A stretch of DNA of 64,000 nucleotides from Nocardiopsis dassonvillei_B (GCF_964273065.1 NZ_OZ186815.1:1736001-1800000), one strand, 5' to 3'; shown: positions 42,205 to 51,761, numbered from the stretch's first letter. The notes: a model not told the origin generated them from the letters alone. A program made the numbers and translations.

Positions 42205-42861
42205 TCAGCCGTCGGCGGTGAGCCCCGCCTCGTGGGCGAGGATGGCCGCCTGCACCCGGTTGCGCAGCCCCAGCCGGTTGAGGATGGTGCTGACGTAGCT
42301 CTTGACCGTGCCCTCCACCAGGAACAGGCGGTCGGCGATGTCGGCGTTGGACAGGCCCGCCCCGACCAGGGCCAGCACCTCGCGCTCGCGCTGGGTCAGC
42401 TGCTCGATCCGGGTCCGGGCCGCGGCCTCGCGGGCCGGGCGGCCGCCCCCGAGGCGGTCGATCACCTGCCGGGCCACCTGCGGGGAGAGGTAGGCCCCGC
42501 CGTCGGCGACCGCGTGCACACCGGTGATCAGCTCGCGCGGGTCGCCCGCCTTGAGCAGGAAGCCGGAGGCGCCGTCGCCCAGGGCCCGGGAGATGTAGGC
42601 GTCCTCACCGAAGGTGGTGAGGACGACCACCGCCGTGGCCGGGGCCAGCCGCCGCATCTCCGCCACCGCGGCGAGCCCGTCCATGCGGGGCATGCGGATG
42701 TCGACCAGGGCGACGTCGGGCCGGTGGGAGACCACCAGGTCCACCGCCTCCCGGCCGTCCGCCGCCTCGGCCACCACCTCGATGTCCGGGTCGCTCTGCA
42801 CGATGGCCCGTACTCCGGCGCGGATCATCGCCTCGTCGTCGGCGATCAGGACCCTGATCAC
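42205..42861 (-). CDS. NarL/LuxR-type response regulator
   Basis: Protein of 218 residues: receiver domain (IRVLIADDE acidic pocket, LVDIRMP phosphoacceptor Asp near residue 54, LTTF, Lys in FLLKAGDP) and a C-terminal LuxR helix-turn-helix (LTQREREVLALVGAGLSNADIADRLFLVEGTVKSYVSTILNRL). The GTG start is 43 bases after the histidine kinase stop, so it is the kinase's cognate partner. Target genes are not evident; the pair may respond to envelope signals. Confidence 0.95.
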   Translation of the reverse strand: MIRVLIADDEAMIRAGVRAIVQSDPDIEVVAEAADGREAVDLVVSHRPDVALVDIRMPRMDGLAAVAEMRRLAPATAVVVLTTFGEDAYISRALGDGASGFLLKAGDPRELITGVHAVADGGAYLSPQVARQVIDRLGGGRPAREAAARTRIEQLTQREREVLALVGAGLSNADIADRLFLVEGTVKSYVSTILNRLGLRNRVQAAILAHEAGLTADG

Positions 42862-42904
42862 GTGCGCGCCCTCCTCGTGGTCGCGGTCGGCCTTCCGGGC
42901 GCGC

Positions 42905-44536
42905 TCACCGTATCGGGGCCTCGCCCTTGGCGGACAACCGGCCGTCCGTGAAGCACAGCTGGTAGAAGACCCCCTCGCCGTCGAACGGGTCCGCGCTGCT
43001 GCGGTAGTAGCTGCACACCGCGCCCTCGGGCACCGCGCCCTCGGCCAGCTCCCGGGCGCCGAGGGGCACCGAGAAGGGCGGCAGCACCTCCTCGACCTCG
43101 CTCTGCGGTGCGCCCGGCCGCAGCCGCTCGAACTCCTCCGGGGTGAGCGTGCGCTGCTTCATGTCGGTGGCCATCACCCAGAACACCAGGCCCGCCAGCG
43201 CCGCCACCGTCGCCAGGGGGACCGCCACCAGGGCGACCGACCAGCCCCGGAACCGCCGCCGCGCGGCCCGCTGGAGCCGGTCGATGGCGGCGTCCTCGTC
43301 CTCCTCCGCCGCCTCGTCGGGCGGCGCGGACCCGCCCCGCACGGGCAGGACGGCGCACACCTCCCAGGAGCCGTCCCCGGTGGGGCCCGCCGCGAAGGCC
43401 CCGCCGGCCAGGCGGACCCGTTCGCGCAGCCCGATGAGGCCGCGACCGCCGCCGACCCCGTGCGGTCCGGCCTGGGCGTCCGCCGGGGCCGGGTTGACCG
43501 CGCGCACCTCCAGCCGCTCCCCGTCCCCGACGATCGAGACGGCCACCTCCGCACCGGGGGCGTACCGGGTCGCGTTGGTCAGCGACTCCTGGACGACCCG
43601 GTGCACCGCCCGGCCCACCATGGGCGGCAGCGCGGCGGTGTCGACGTCGTGGACCAGGGTGATCCGCATGCCCGAGTCGCGGGCGCGCTCGACGAGGTCG
43701 GCCACGCCCTCCCCCGCGGGGGTCACTGGGTCGGGTCCGGCCTCGGTTCGCAGCACCCCGATGATCTCGCGCAGGTGCTCGGTCGCGGTGACCGCGGTGG
43801 CCCGCAGTTCGGTGACGGCCTCGCGGTGCCGGCGGTCCAGTCCGGGGTCCACCTCCAGGGCGCCGGCGCGCAGGGCGATGAGGCTGAGCTCGTGCCCGAG
43901 GGAGTCGTGCATGTCCTGGGCGATGCGCGAGCGCTCCCGGCTGCGGGCCTGCTCCGCGATGAGCCGGTGTTCGCGGCGCAGGTGCCGGGCGTGCTCCCAG
44001 CCCGCGGCGGACAGCGCCGCGTGCTGGCGGCGGTGGGCCCCGAGCAGCCAGGCCGGGCCGGTGTTGACCAGCAGGGTGACGACCGCGACCGCCCACACGC
44101 CCAGCGGGTAGGCGCCCCACAGCAGGGGCAGCGCTCCGAGCACCAGGGCCGCGGCGGCCAGGGCCAGGGCGGGGCGCGCGTCGGGCGAGCGGCGGCCCGC
44201 GAGGTAGGAGACGCACACCAGCAGCAGGCCGCCGCAGAAGAACCAGAACGCCGAGAACGCCGCCACGACCAGGGCGGCCGGGGGGTGGCGGCGGGCGAGC
44301 ACGGCGGTCGCGGCGGCCGCCGCGACCCCGGCCGCCCCCCGGACCAGGGCGCCGCCCGCCGTGAGCTGCCCGCCCAGGGCCAGGAGCAGGACTTCGCCCA
44401 GGAACGCCAGGGCCGCGACCGCGCCCAGGGCCGCGTCGCCCAGCGCGGCGGCCCGGGTGGGCGGCCCGGGCAGCGGCCGCAGCGCGTCCGGCAGGACGCG
44501 CGGGGCACGGGTCCCCGGCGGGGCGGTTTCTTCCAT
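42905..44536 (-). CDS. HisKA_3 sensor histidine kinase with extra C-terminal membrane and outer domain
   Basis: Protein of 543 residues. Five to six N-terminal membrane helices, then the HisKA_3 helix with phosphoacceptor His in MHDSLGHELS (about 207-216), and a GHKL ATPase (VVQESLTNATRY, GGGRGLIGLRERV). Unlike most NarL-type kinases it continues: an acidic linker, one more membrane helix (about 432-455) and an about 90-residue outer domain (LTPEEFERLRPGAPQSEVEEVL ... CFTDGRLSAKG) resembling the BamE/SmpA fold. The ATG at 44536 avoids a Gly-rich upstream extension. Operon with the response regulator. Confidence 0.88.
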   Translation of the reverse strand: MEETAPPGTRAPRVLPDALRPLPGPPTRAAALGDAALGAVAALAFLGEVLLLALGGQLTAGGALVRGAAGVAAAAATAVLARRHPPAALVVAAFSAFWFFCGGLLLVCVSYLAGRRSPDARPALALAAAALVLGALPLLWGAYPLGVWAVAVVTLLVNTGPAWLLGAHRRQHAALSAAGWEHARHLRREHRLIAEQARSRERSRIAQDMHDSLGHELSLIALRAGALEVDPGLDRRHREAVTELRATAVTATEHLREIIGVLRTEAGPDPVTPAGEGVADLVERARDSGMRITLVHDVDTAALPPMVGRAVHRVVQESLTNATRYAPGAEVAVSIVGDGERLEVRAVNPAPADAQAGPHGVGGGRGLIGLRERVRLAGGAFAAGPTGDGSWEVCAVLPVRGGSAPPDEAAEEDEDAAIDRLQRAARRRFRGWSVALVAVPLATVAALAGLVFWVMATDMKQRTLTPEEFERLRPGAPQSEVEEVLPPFSVPLGARELAEGAVPEGAVCSYYRSSADPFDGEGVFYQLCFTDGRLSAKGEAPIR

Positions 44537-44724
44537 GGCGCCGACGCTACCGAGCGGGGCTCCGCCGCCGGTACCCACGAAAGTCAGGATCCGACACCCC
44601 AGAGCGGCCTATCATGGGATGAATTGCGGTCCCCTTCCGTGGTCTCCCCTCGTCGCGTCGTGCCGGAACCCGGAAAGCGCCCAGGACGAGCGCGCGGGAC
44701 GGGTACCACGAAAGGGGCGGACGC

Positions 44725-46014
44725 ATGTCGCCACTGGAGACGTTGCGCCGGATGCACGACCTGGCCGGATGGCCCCTGCTCTCGGCGACCTTCATGGCCC
44801 GCCTGCCGATCTCGATGTCCCTCATCGGCCTGCTCACCCTCGTCACCGGGACGACCGGCAGCGTGGCCGCCGCCGGGGCGGTGAGCGGCGCCTTCGCCCT
44901 GGGGGAGGCCGTCGGCGGCCCCGTGATCGCCCGGTTCGCCGACCGCCACGGCCAGCGCCTGCCGGTGCTGGTGATGTCCCTGGTCGACGCGGTCCTCATC
45001 GGCCTGCTCGTGGCCGCCGTCCTGGCCGGGTACGACCTGCCCGTCCTGGCCGGGACGGCCGCGCTGGCGGGCCTGTGCCTGCCCCAGATCGCGCCCATGG
45101 CGCGCACCCGGTGGGTGGTGCTCATCCGCGAGCGCGGCGACCGGGGAGCGGAGCGGGAGCGCTCGCTGGCCGCGGCCATGTCCGTGGAGGGGGTGCTCGA
45201 CGAGGCCGCCTTCGTGCTGGGCCCGGCCCTGGTGGGCGTCCTCACCGTGCTGGTCTCCCCCACCGCCAGCGTGCTCGGCGCCGCCGTGCTCATCGGCGTG
45301 TTCGGAACGCTGTTCGCGCTGCACCCCACGGCGCCGCCCGGTTCCGCGCCGGTACGCGGCCGGGGAGGCCGGATCGCCGTGCCCGCCCTGCTGGTGCTGG
45401 CCGTGCCCATGTTCTGCCAGGGCCTGTTCTTCGGCGGGATGTCCACCGGGGTCACCGCGTTCGCCGCCGCGTCGGGCCACGGCGACCTGTCGGGGCTGAT
45501 GTACGCGGTGATGGGGGCCAGCAGCGCCGTCGCCGGGCTGCTGATGGCGTCCCTGCCGGCCGGGTTCGCGCTCACCTCCCGCGCCCGGGCGGCGGCCGCG
45601 GGGCTGTTCCTGCTCTCCCTGCTCCTGTACCTGCCGCACAGCGCCCTCACCCTGGCCCTGGCGGTCTTCGCCGTGGGAGCGGCGATCGGGCCGCACCTGG
45701 TGACGCTGTTCGCGCTCGTGGAGCGGGCCGCTCCGGCCAGCCGCCTGTCGCAGTCGATGGCGATCGTGCTGAGCAGTCTCATCCTGGGCCAGGCCCTGGG
45801 CTCGGCGGCCGCCGGGTCGCTGGCCGACGCGCACGGCCACCCGGGGGCGTTCGCCCTGGCCACACTGGGCGGGCTGGTCTCCCTGGCGGTGACCGTGCTG
45901 GCCATGCGGAGCCGCTGGTACGGCCGCACCTCCGAGCCGGGGGAGGGACCCGGCGAGGGAGCAGGTGAGAGCGCCGTACCCCCGGGAGGTGATGCCGGGA
46001 ACATCCCGCGTTAA
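44725..46014 (+). CDS. MFS transporter
   Basis: Integral membrane protein of 429 residues with about 12 hydrophobic segments and an MFS-like loop (RFADRHGQRLPVLV) between helices 2 and 3. The C-terminus is Gly/Pro/Glu-rich. AAAGGGG precedes the ATG. Divergent from the histidine kinase gene (188-base gap). Substrate unknown; relatives are annotated as efflux proteins. Confidence 0.87.
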   Translation: MSPLETLRRMHDLAGWPLLSATFMARLPISMSLIGLLTLVTGTTGSVAAAGAVSGAFALGEAVGGPVIARFADRHGQRLPVLVMSLVDAVLIGLLVAAVLAGYDLPVLAGTAALAGLCLPQIAPMARTRWVVLIRERGDRGAERERSLAAAMSVEGVLDEAAFVLGPALVGVLTVLVSPTASVLGAAVLIGVFGTLFALHPTAPPGSAPVRGRGGRIAVPALLVLAVPMFCQGLFFGGMSTGVTAFAAASGHGDLSGLMYAVMGASSAVAGLLMASLPAGFALTSRARAAAAGLFLLSLLLYLPHSALTLALAVFAVGAAIGPHLVTLFALVERAAPASRLSQSMAIVLSSLILGQALGSAAAGSLADAHGHPGAFALATLGGLVSLAVTVLAMRSRWYGRTSEPGEGPGEGAGESAVPPGGDAGNIPR

Positions 46015-46118
46015 ACACGCGTTAAAAGACGACCCGAAGAACTTTTCGACCCTTAGGCTCGTGCATCGTGCTCGGACTGATGACCATCCTCGATTCCCGC
46101 CGTTCGAAAGAGGACGAC

Positions 46119-46532
46119 GTGCCACAGCTCACCGGCCTGGCCCGCATCACCCTCTCGGTGCGTGACCGCGACGAGAGCGTGGAGTTCTACCGTGACGTGC
46201 TCGGATTCAAGGTCCGCTGCCGCCGCGACCACGACGGAACCCTGCGCACCGAATGCCTGCACCCGGCCTCGGGCCTGTTGCTGGCCCTGATCCAGCACCG
46301 GGACCACTTCAAGAACCGGTTCGACCGCAGGCACTGCGGTCTGGACCGGCTCACCCTCGGCGTCGCCAACCTCGGCGCGCTGGAGGCGTGGGAGGAGCGG
46401 TTCGGCCACAAGGACGTGGACCACATGCCGATCGTGCACGGCGAGGACGGGTCCACCCTGCTCTTCTACGACCCCGACGGCACGGAGCTGGCCCTGTTCG
46501 CCCGCGCCGAGCCCGAGGACGACGAGGACTGA
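46119..46532 (+). CDS. VOC (glyoxalase/dioxygenase-fold) protein
   Basis: Protein of 137 residues forming one VOC domain: ITLSVRDRDESVEFYRDVLGFKV at the start and TLLFYDPDGTELALFA at the end, the usual positions of metal ligands. The GTG at 46119 is chosen because GAGG lies 5 bases upstream; a GTG at 46068 and an ATG at 46080 would add residues without family similarity. Ends 16 bases before the convergent DeoR gene. Substrate unknown. Confidence 0.85.
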   Translation: MPQLTGLARITLSVRDRDESVEFYRDVLGFKVRCRRDHDGTLRTECLHPASGLLLALIQHRDHFKNRFDRRHCGLDRLTLGVANLGALEAWEERFGHKDVDHMPIVHGEDGSTLLFYDPDGTELALFARAEPEDDED

Positions 46533-46548
46533 CAGGGCCGCACCCGGG

Positions 46549-47322
46549 TCAGCGCTCGCACTCCACGAGCTTCAGGCGCACGTCCCGCTCGGCCAGTTCG
46601 TCGACCGCCGAACGCGGCAGCCGGTCGTCGGTGATGATGAGGTCGAACTCCTCCAGGCTCGCCACCCGGAAGGTGCCGAACTTCCCGTACTTGGTGCTGT
46701 CCACCGTCAGGACGCTCTTGGAGGCGATGCGCAGCAGCTGCTGCTTGGCGATCACCTTCGCCTCCGACGGGGTGGTCGAGCCGCGCTCGGCGTCCCAGGA
46801 GCTGCTGGCGATGAACGCCAGGTCCACGTTGACCTGCTTGAGGAACTCGGCGGTGAAGCGGCCCACCGAGGAGTGGTCCGAGTGCGACACCACGCCGCCG
46901 GTGTGGATGAGCTCGATGCCCGGGTACTCCATCAGGTGGCCCACGACGTTGAAGTCGCTGGTGATCACGGTGAGCCCGACCTTGTCGGTGAGCATCGGGA
47001 CCATCTGGAGCGTGGTCGTGCCCGCGTCGAGGTAGATGGTGAAGTTCTCACGCACCAGATCGGCCGCGGCCCGGGCGATCGCCCGCTTGGCGGGCACCTC
47101 CAGCTGGGCCTTGGCCAGGTAGGACGGCTCGCTCTTGAGCCGCGCGGCGAGCCTCACCCCTCCGGTGACCGACAGGACCTTGCCGTCGTTCTCCAGTGCC
47201 TGGATGTCGCGACGGACGGTCATGTGGGACACGGACAGCATCGAGGTGAGCTCGTTGATACTCAGCACGTGGCGCTCCTGCAGGAGCTTGAGGATGTGCT
47301 CTCGTCGCTGGTCCGGAATCAT
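46549..47322 (-). CDS. DeoR-family transcriptional regulator
   Basis: Protein of 257 residues: N-terminal DeoR helix-turn-helix (RREHILKLLQERHVLSINELTSMLSVSHMTVRRDIQALE) and a sugar-phosphate-binding DeoRC domain (IYLDAGTTTLQMV). GAGG lies before the ATG at 47322. DeoR regulators usually sense a phosphorylated sugar. No sugar operon is beside it, so the target is unknown. Divergent from the GDPD-like gene (239-base gap without other recognised features). Confidence 0.92.
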   Translation of the reverse strand: MIPDQRREHILKLLQERHVLSINELTSMLSVSHMTVRRDIQALENDGKVLSVTGGVRLAARLKSEPSYLAKAQLEVPAKRAIARAAADLVRENFTIYLDAGTTTLQMVPMLTDKVGLTVITSDFNVVGHLMEYPGIELIHTGGVVSHSDHSSVGRFTAEFLKQVNVDLAFIASSSWDAERGSTTPSEAKVIAKQQLLRIASKSVLTVDSTKYGKFGTFRVASLEEFDLIITDDRLPRSAVDELAERDVRLKLVECER

Positions 47323-47561
47323 CGTTCGCCTCACAGTCGGGGGCCTGGCCGCTGCGCCGTGCGGTCACGACGCCGTGTAACAAAGTTTCCCAGTTCGCGG
47401 CACCCGGGGGGCTGTCCCACGACGTGAGTCCGCTCGCAATCGCGCGGGAACCCCCCGGACACACCGCCGTTCGCGTCCCGGTACCGCGGCCGCCGCGGCC
47501 GGTTCCGGCGTTTTTCCTGTTTGCCCCACGTGCGCCGGTGGTTTTTGCCACCCTTGACAGC

Positions 47562-48281
47562 ATGACGTTGTCCATCGCACTACGCGGAGACACCGCACGT
47601 TTCCCCGGGAACACGCTCCCGGCCCTGCGCTCAGCCTGGCGCGCCGGGGCCGACCTGGTCAAGATCGACGTCCACCTGACCACGGACGGGTACCCCGTCC
47701 TGGTCGACGAACGCACCGTGGCGCCCCCGGGGTCCCCGCCGCGGCCGGTGGCCGAACTGACCCTCGCCGAACTCGCCGGAGCCCGCGACGACGTGGAACG
47801 GCGCATCCCGACACTGATGGAGGTCGTCGCGGAGTTCCGCGGCGACGAGGGGCCGCCCCTGCTGGTGGACTCCGCCTCTCCGGAGGCGGCGCTGGCGGCC
47901 GACTCACTGCTGCGCGACCGGGCCACCGCCCGGGTCCTGCACACCGGCTCCACCGAGACCCTGGCCGCCCTGCGCGCCCAGAACCCCGACGCCCGCATCA
48001 TGCTCGCCTGGGACCAGCCGACCCCGCCCGCGGAGTCGGCCCTGCGCGGCCTGCGGCCCGCGTTCCTGGGAACGCACCACACTCTGATAACGCGGGACTC
48101 GATCGGGGAAATGCACCGATTCGGATATTCGGTCGCCGCGTGGACGGTGAACGATTTCACGGAGATGGCCCGACTGATCGGAATGGGGGTGGACGCCATC
48201 GCCACCGAGCGGGTGGACGACCTCGTCCCCCTCACCACCGGACGCGCCCAGGGGGGAGTGCAGACGACAGGGCAGGTCTGA
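47562..48281 (+). CDS. degenerate glycerophosphodiester phosphodiesterase-like protein
   Basis: Protein of 239 residues with the GDPD TIM-barrel pattern, but the catalytic positions are changed. The usual HRG becomes LRG, PENT becomes PGNT, the ExDV pair becomes KIDV, and the HD pair becomes DE. The later WTVND segment is kept. Both catalytic histidines and metal ligands are lost, so phosphodiesterase activity is unlikely. No Shine-Dalgarno before the ATG. No signal peptide. Possible binding or regulatory role; unknown. Confidence 0.8.
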   Translation: MTLSIALRGDTARFPGNTLPALRSAWRAGADLVKIDVHLTTDGYPVLVDERTVAPPGSPPRPVAELTLAELAGARDDVERRIPTLMEVVAEFRGDEGPPLLVDSASPEAALAADSLLRDRATARVLHTGSTETLAALRAQNPDARIMLAWDQPTPPAESALRGLRPAFLGTHHTLITRDSIGEMHRFGYSVAAWTVNDFTEMARLIGMGVDAIATERVDDLVPLTTGRAQGGVQTTGQV

Positions 48282-48305
48282 GCCGCTTCGGCGGCATCAT
48301 GCGCA

Positions 48306-48336
48306 CCGTGGCGCCCCTGGGGAGGAGGCGCCACGG
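48306..48336 (+). terminator. 10-bp hairpin after the GDPD-like gene
   Basis: CCGTGGCGCC pairs perfectly with GGCGCCACGG over 11 bases, 24 bases past the stop. Confidence 0.6.
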
Positions 48337-48527
48337 GGGGCATTCCGCACGACATTTCCCGCACGGCTCCCATGTGTCACCGAACCTCGCCATCGACCGC
48401 CGAGTTCCGCGGTTCCACCCGTTTCGGCGTGCGATCGCGGATATCCTCGAAAGCGATTCACGCAAGGAACCCCGACGCGCTCCGCCGCCCCTCGACGGTG
48501 CGCACCCGAGCGATGAGACACCGACAC

Positions 48528-49148
48528 ATGACGGCCGACATCTCCCCTCACGCGCTCCGCGCCACGGCCCCCGTGCTGGACTGCGCCGCCCGGCTGTTCG
48601 CCGTGCACGGCTCCCGCGGCCTGCCCATGTCCGACCTGACCCGGCGCATCTCCGCGAAGACCGGGACGGACCCCGCCTCCCTGCGGCGCGCCTTCCCCAC
48701 CCGCTTCGACCTGGCCTACGCGGTCGTGCTGCGCTCGGCCCGCGAGCGGGTGGAGCTCCAGCTGGCCGCCGACGACCCCGGCGCGGGAGCCGTCGAGCGC
48801 ATGTCCGCACTGGTCCTGAGACATGTGGAGACGGGCTGGCGGCACCGGGCCGCCACCGCGCTGGAGCACGAGATCCTCCCGACGCTGCGCGCCGTCCACC
48901 CGGTCCGGTACCGGGAGATCGGGGCGCTCGCCCGCACCTACCGCGAGCACATCCGCGGGATCGTCGTCGACGGCGTGCTGGCGGGCGCCTTCCACGTGGA
49001 CGATCCGGGCAGGGCCACCGACGAGGTGCTGGAGACCTTCGACTCCCTGCTGCACTGGTACCGGCCCGAGGGCGGGCTCAGCCTGGACGATCTGGGCGCC
49101 GTCTACGTGGACCTGGTCATCCACCACCACCTGGGGTGCCCCCGCTGA
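48528..49148 (+). CDS. TetR-family regulator
   Basis: Protein of 206 residues: helix-turn-helix at about 12-58 (LDCAARLFAVHGSRGLPMSDLTRRISAKTGTDPASLRRAFPTRFDLAYAVV) and an all-helical ligand domain. The start is uncertain (ATG at 48528 or 48513; no clear Shine-Dalgarno). Its 3' end overlaps the convergent SGNH hydrolase gene by 32 bases. Target and inducer unknown. Confidence 0.85.
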   Translation: MTADISPHALRATAPVLDCAARLFAVHGSRGLPMSDLTRRISAKTGTDPASLRRAFPTRFDLAYAVVLRSARERVELQLAADDPGAGAVERMSALVLRHVETGWRHRAATALEHEILPTLRAVHPVRYREIGALARTYREHIRGIVVDGVLAGAFHVDDPGRATDEVLETFDSLLHWYRPEGGLSLDDLGAVYVDLVIHHHLGCPR

Positions 49149-51093
49149 CACCGCCCTCGGCGGAGCCGCCGGCCCGGGACCGCCCCGTCAGCGCGTCCAG
49201 GTCCACCGACTCCGCCAGGGCGCGCAGGCCCGCGTCGCCGGGGTGGAGGTGGTCCCCCGAGTCGTAGGCGGGCAGCAGCCGGGCCGGGTCCTGCGGGTCG
49301 CGCAGCACCGCGTCGAAGTCCCACACGCCCTCGAACGGCGAGGAGGGGTCCCCGGCCCGCGACCGCAGGTGGGTGTTGACCACCTGGCGGGCGGCCTCCA
49401 CCTGCGCGGTGCAGCGCGCCTCGCCCGCACACGGGCCCAGGGTGGCCACGTACACCCGCATCCCCCGCCGCCCCGCCTGCACGGCCAGCTCCTCCAGGCC
49501 CGCGATGACCTGTTCGGGACCGGTGCCCCAGCGCAGGTCGTTGATCCCGGCGAAGAGGACGAGCGTCGTCGCCCCGTGCTGGCCGAACACGTCGCGGGGC
49601 GCGCGGTGGAGCTGGGAGACCCCGGAGGCGTTCACCGAGACCCCCTCCCCCGGATACGCGTCGCTGACCACGTGGTTGCCCGCGATGCCGAGGTTGAGCA
49701 CGCCCGGGTGGGGCAGGTCCGGCCGGGCGTTCAGGCGGGCGCTGAGCACGTCCGGCCAGCGTGCGTGCCCGTCCCGGGTGGAGCGGACCCCGTCGGTGAT
49801 GGAGTCGCCGAACGCGACGACGGCGCCGGGCGCGTCCATGACCTCGACGCCGGTGAGGAAGGGCCACTGGTAGAGGCGGCCGGTGAACGGGGCTCCGGTG
49901 GTGTCCAGGGTGAGGTCCCCGGCCCCGGGCTCCCCGAGGTAGCCGGTGTCCCCGGCCGCGTAGTGCAGCGGGGCGGCGAACACCGGGTCGGGCAGGTACA
50001 GGCTGACCAGCGCGTCGGTCTGCGGCGGCAGCAGCAGGTCGACGGGGTCGCTGTGGACCTGTCCGCCGGCCGGGATGGACACGTCGGACCGCCCGCCGAA
50101 GGTGAGCGGGACGGCCGAGCCGTGCGCGGCGGCACCGGTCCCGCGCAGCGCCAGGGAGGCGGCGCCGATGGTGACCGGACCGGAGGCGAAGGTGTTGTCC
50201 AGGCGGATGCGGACCCGGTGGCCGCCCGCGGTGCTGCGCACCGGCAGGCGGAGGGTCTGGTCCTCCCAGGGGCCGACCTCCATGTACGCGGAGGTGGCCC
50301 GGGCCCAGGTACCGGTCCAGCCCTGGCCGGCGGGGCGGGTGCCCACGGAGAAGACGTGCAGGCTCCCGGCCCCGGGGCTGGGGAGCACCAGGTGGGAGAC
50401 CTCCCGGCCGGGGTCGGCCGAGACCGAGCGCGCGTACAGGCGCACCGGGCCCAGTGCGGCCCCGAGGCCCTCCCCGGCCGGTGAGTTGGCGTAGGGCAGG
50501 ACCAGGGCGGCGTCGCCCGCCGGGCCGTTCACCCAGTCCGGGGAGCCGAGGGTGAAGGACTCCTCGGTCCCGTCGGTGTAGACGATCCGGCCGCTGCCGG
50601 TGACCGGGGCGCCGCCCGCGCCGGTGGCCGTGAGCAGGAACACCAGCGACTCGTGGCGGCCGGGCAGGCTCACCTCCTGCCCGTCGGCGACCAGGTGGTC
50701 CGGTCGCCCGGGGGCGTAGTCGGGTACCTCCAGCGGGGTGCCCAGCAGGGTGATCTCCCGCCCGGGCGTCCATCCGGCCCCGGCCAGCGCCTGCGCGGAG
50801 AGGCTGTTGCCCGCCCCGTCCAGGTCGACGGCCGCCGTCGAGCCGTCCCGGGAGATGCCGATGCCGTCGAGGAGGCTGGAGAAGGGGCGGCCGGGGGGAG
50901 CGGCGGGCGCCTGCGGGGCCGGCTCGGCGGGTCGTGCGCCCACCTCGCGGGACACGGTGGCGTGCAGGACGGTCACGAGGGCGGCACCGACCAGGACGGC
51001 GGCGAAAGCGCGCAGCAGGCCGCTGCTCCAGGGCCCGGGGCCGCGCCGCCGGGTCCCGCGGTGCGCCCTGCGCCTCCCTCTCCGCTTCTCCAC
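49117..51093 (-). CDS. membrane-anchored SGNH/GDSL hydrolase
   Basis: Protein of 658 residues. A basic N-terminus and one membrane helix (about 27-47), a roughly 350-residue beta-rich region, then an SGNH hydrolase domain with GDSITDG (about 427-433), GIAGN, GINDL and the C-terminal DHLHPGD. Likely an extracellular esterase or lipase. The GTG at 51093 is chosen for GGAGAGG 6 bases upstream; a GTG at 51120 lacks a site. The C-terminal Gly-rich tail overlaps the end of the TetR gene. Confidence 0.88.
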   Translation of the reverse strand: MEKRRGRRRAHRGTRRRGPGPWSSGLLRAFAAVLVGAALVTVLHATVSREVGARPAEPAPQAPAAPPGRPFSSLLDGIGISRDGSTAAVDLDGAGNSLSAQALAGAGWTPGREITLLGTPLEVPDYAPGRPDHLVADGQEVSLPGRHESLVFLLTATGAGGAPVTGSGRIVYTDGTEESFTLGSPDWVNGPAGDAALVLPYANSPAGEGLGAALGPVRLYARSVSADPGREVSHLVLPSPGAGSLHVFSVGTRPAGQGWTGTWARATSAYMEVGPWEDQTLRLPVRSTAGGHRVRIRLDNTFASGPVTIGAASLALRGTGAAAHGSAVPLTFGGRSDVSIPAGGQVHSDPVDLLLPPQTDALVSLYLPDPVFAAPLHYAAGDTGYLGEPGAGDLTLDTTGAPFTGRLYQWPFLTGVEVMDAPGAVVAFGDSITDGVRSTRDGHARWPDVLSARLNARPDLPHPGVLNLGIAGNHVVSDAYPGEGVSVNASGVSQLHRAPRDVFGQHGATTLVLFAGINDLRWGTGPEQVIAGLEELAVQAGRRGMRVYVATLGPCAGEARCTAQVEAARQVVNTHLRSRAGDPSSPFEGVWDFDAVLRDPQDPARLLPAYDSGDHLHPGDAGLRALAESVDLDALTGRSRAGGSAEGGVSGGTPGGGG

Positions 51094-51368
51094 CACACGC
51101 CTCTCCGGTCCGTCGGGCACGTCCGTACTAACGATCCGTCCGACGGTGCCGGGTTCAGGGTGGTTGTGAGAGGTGGGACACCACGGGGGTGAGACCGGGG
51201 CCGGTGCCGGACCGGAGGCCGAGTCTAGACGAGGAGGGGCCGCGGACCGGGCGACTCGGCCGATCCCGCCCCGCGCCCGGCTCCGGGGGCTCCTGGAACT
51301 TCACCGTGTATTCCCCGTGGCCACCCGGACGGGACCGCGGGAACCCGTGGCCGACCGCAGGGACAGCG

Positions 51369-51408
51369 AAAGCGCCTCCTGCCTGTTCGCACAGGTGGGA
51401 GGCGCTTT
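51369..51408 (-). terminator. strong hairpin after the CAU tRNA
   Basis: AAAGCGCCTCC pairs with GGAGGCGCTTT and, inside, CCTGT with ACAGG. On the minus strand it lies 18 bases after the tRNA; on the plus strand it is followed by TTCTCGTTCTC. The rest of the gap 51094-51426 shows no gene. Confidence 0.8.
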
Positions 51409-51426
51409 TCTCGTTCTCGGGGAGGG

Positions 51427-51500
51427 TAGGCCGGGCAGGACTCGAACCCGCGACCCAGGGATTATGAGTCCCCTGCTCTAACCAGCTGAGCTACCGGCCC
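51427..51500 (-). tRNA. tRNA with CAU anticodon (Met or Ile2)
   Basis: A 74-base cloverleaf read on the minus strand: 5' GGGCCGG pairs with CCGGCCT (a G-U first pair), D-arm AGCTCAGCTGGTTAGAGCA, anticodon loop CTCATAA, T-arm GGGTTCGAGTCC. No CCA is encoded. The body resembles tRNA-Ile2 (lysidine-modified) as much as elongator Met, so the amino acid is not certain. Confidence 0.9.
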
Positions 51501-51761
51501 GCCGTCGTCGACGCACGTCATCCTAACAGGGTGTGTCCGACGTTTCCGAGTCGTGAATGCACTGCCGTGCAAGGGATGGCGGGCTCCGGCGGCACCGGCC
51601 GGAGGCGTTGGGCGCACCTGGGTCGCGGCACACGACGGGGGGCGCACTAGTGTGTTGTGGTGCGGCGCGCGCCCGGACGGTTCCGGCGCCCGGCACCGGC
51701 GCCGTCGCCTACCCGTTGGTAACATCGCGGGGCGCACATCGTCGTCAGGAGAGTTCACGCC

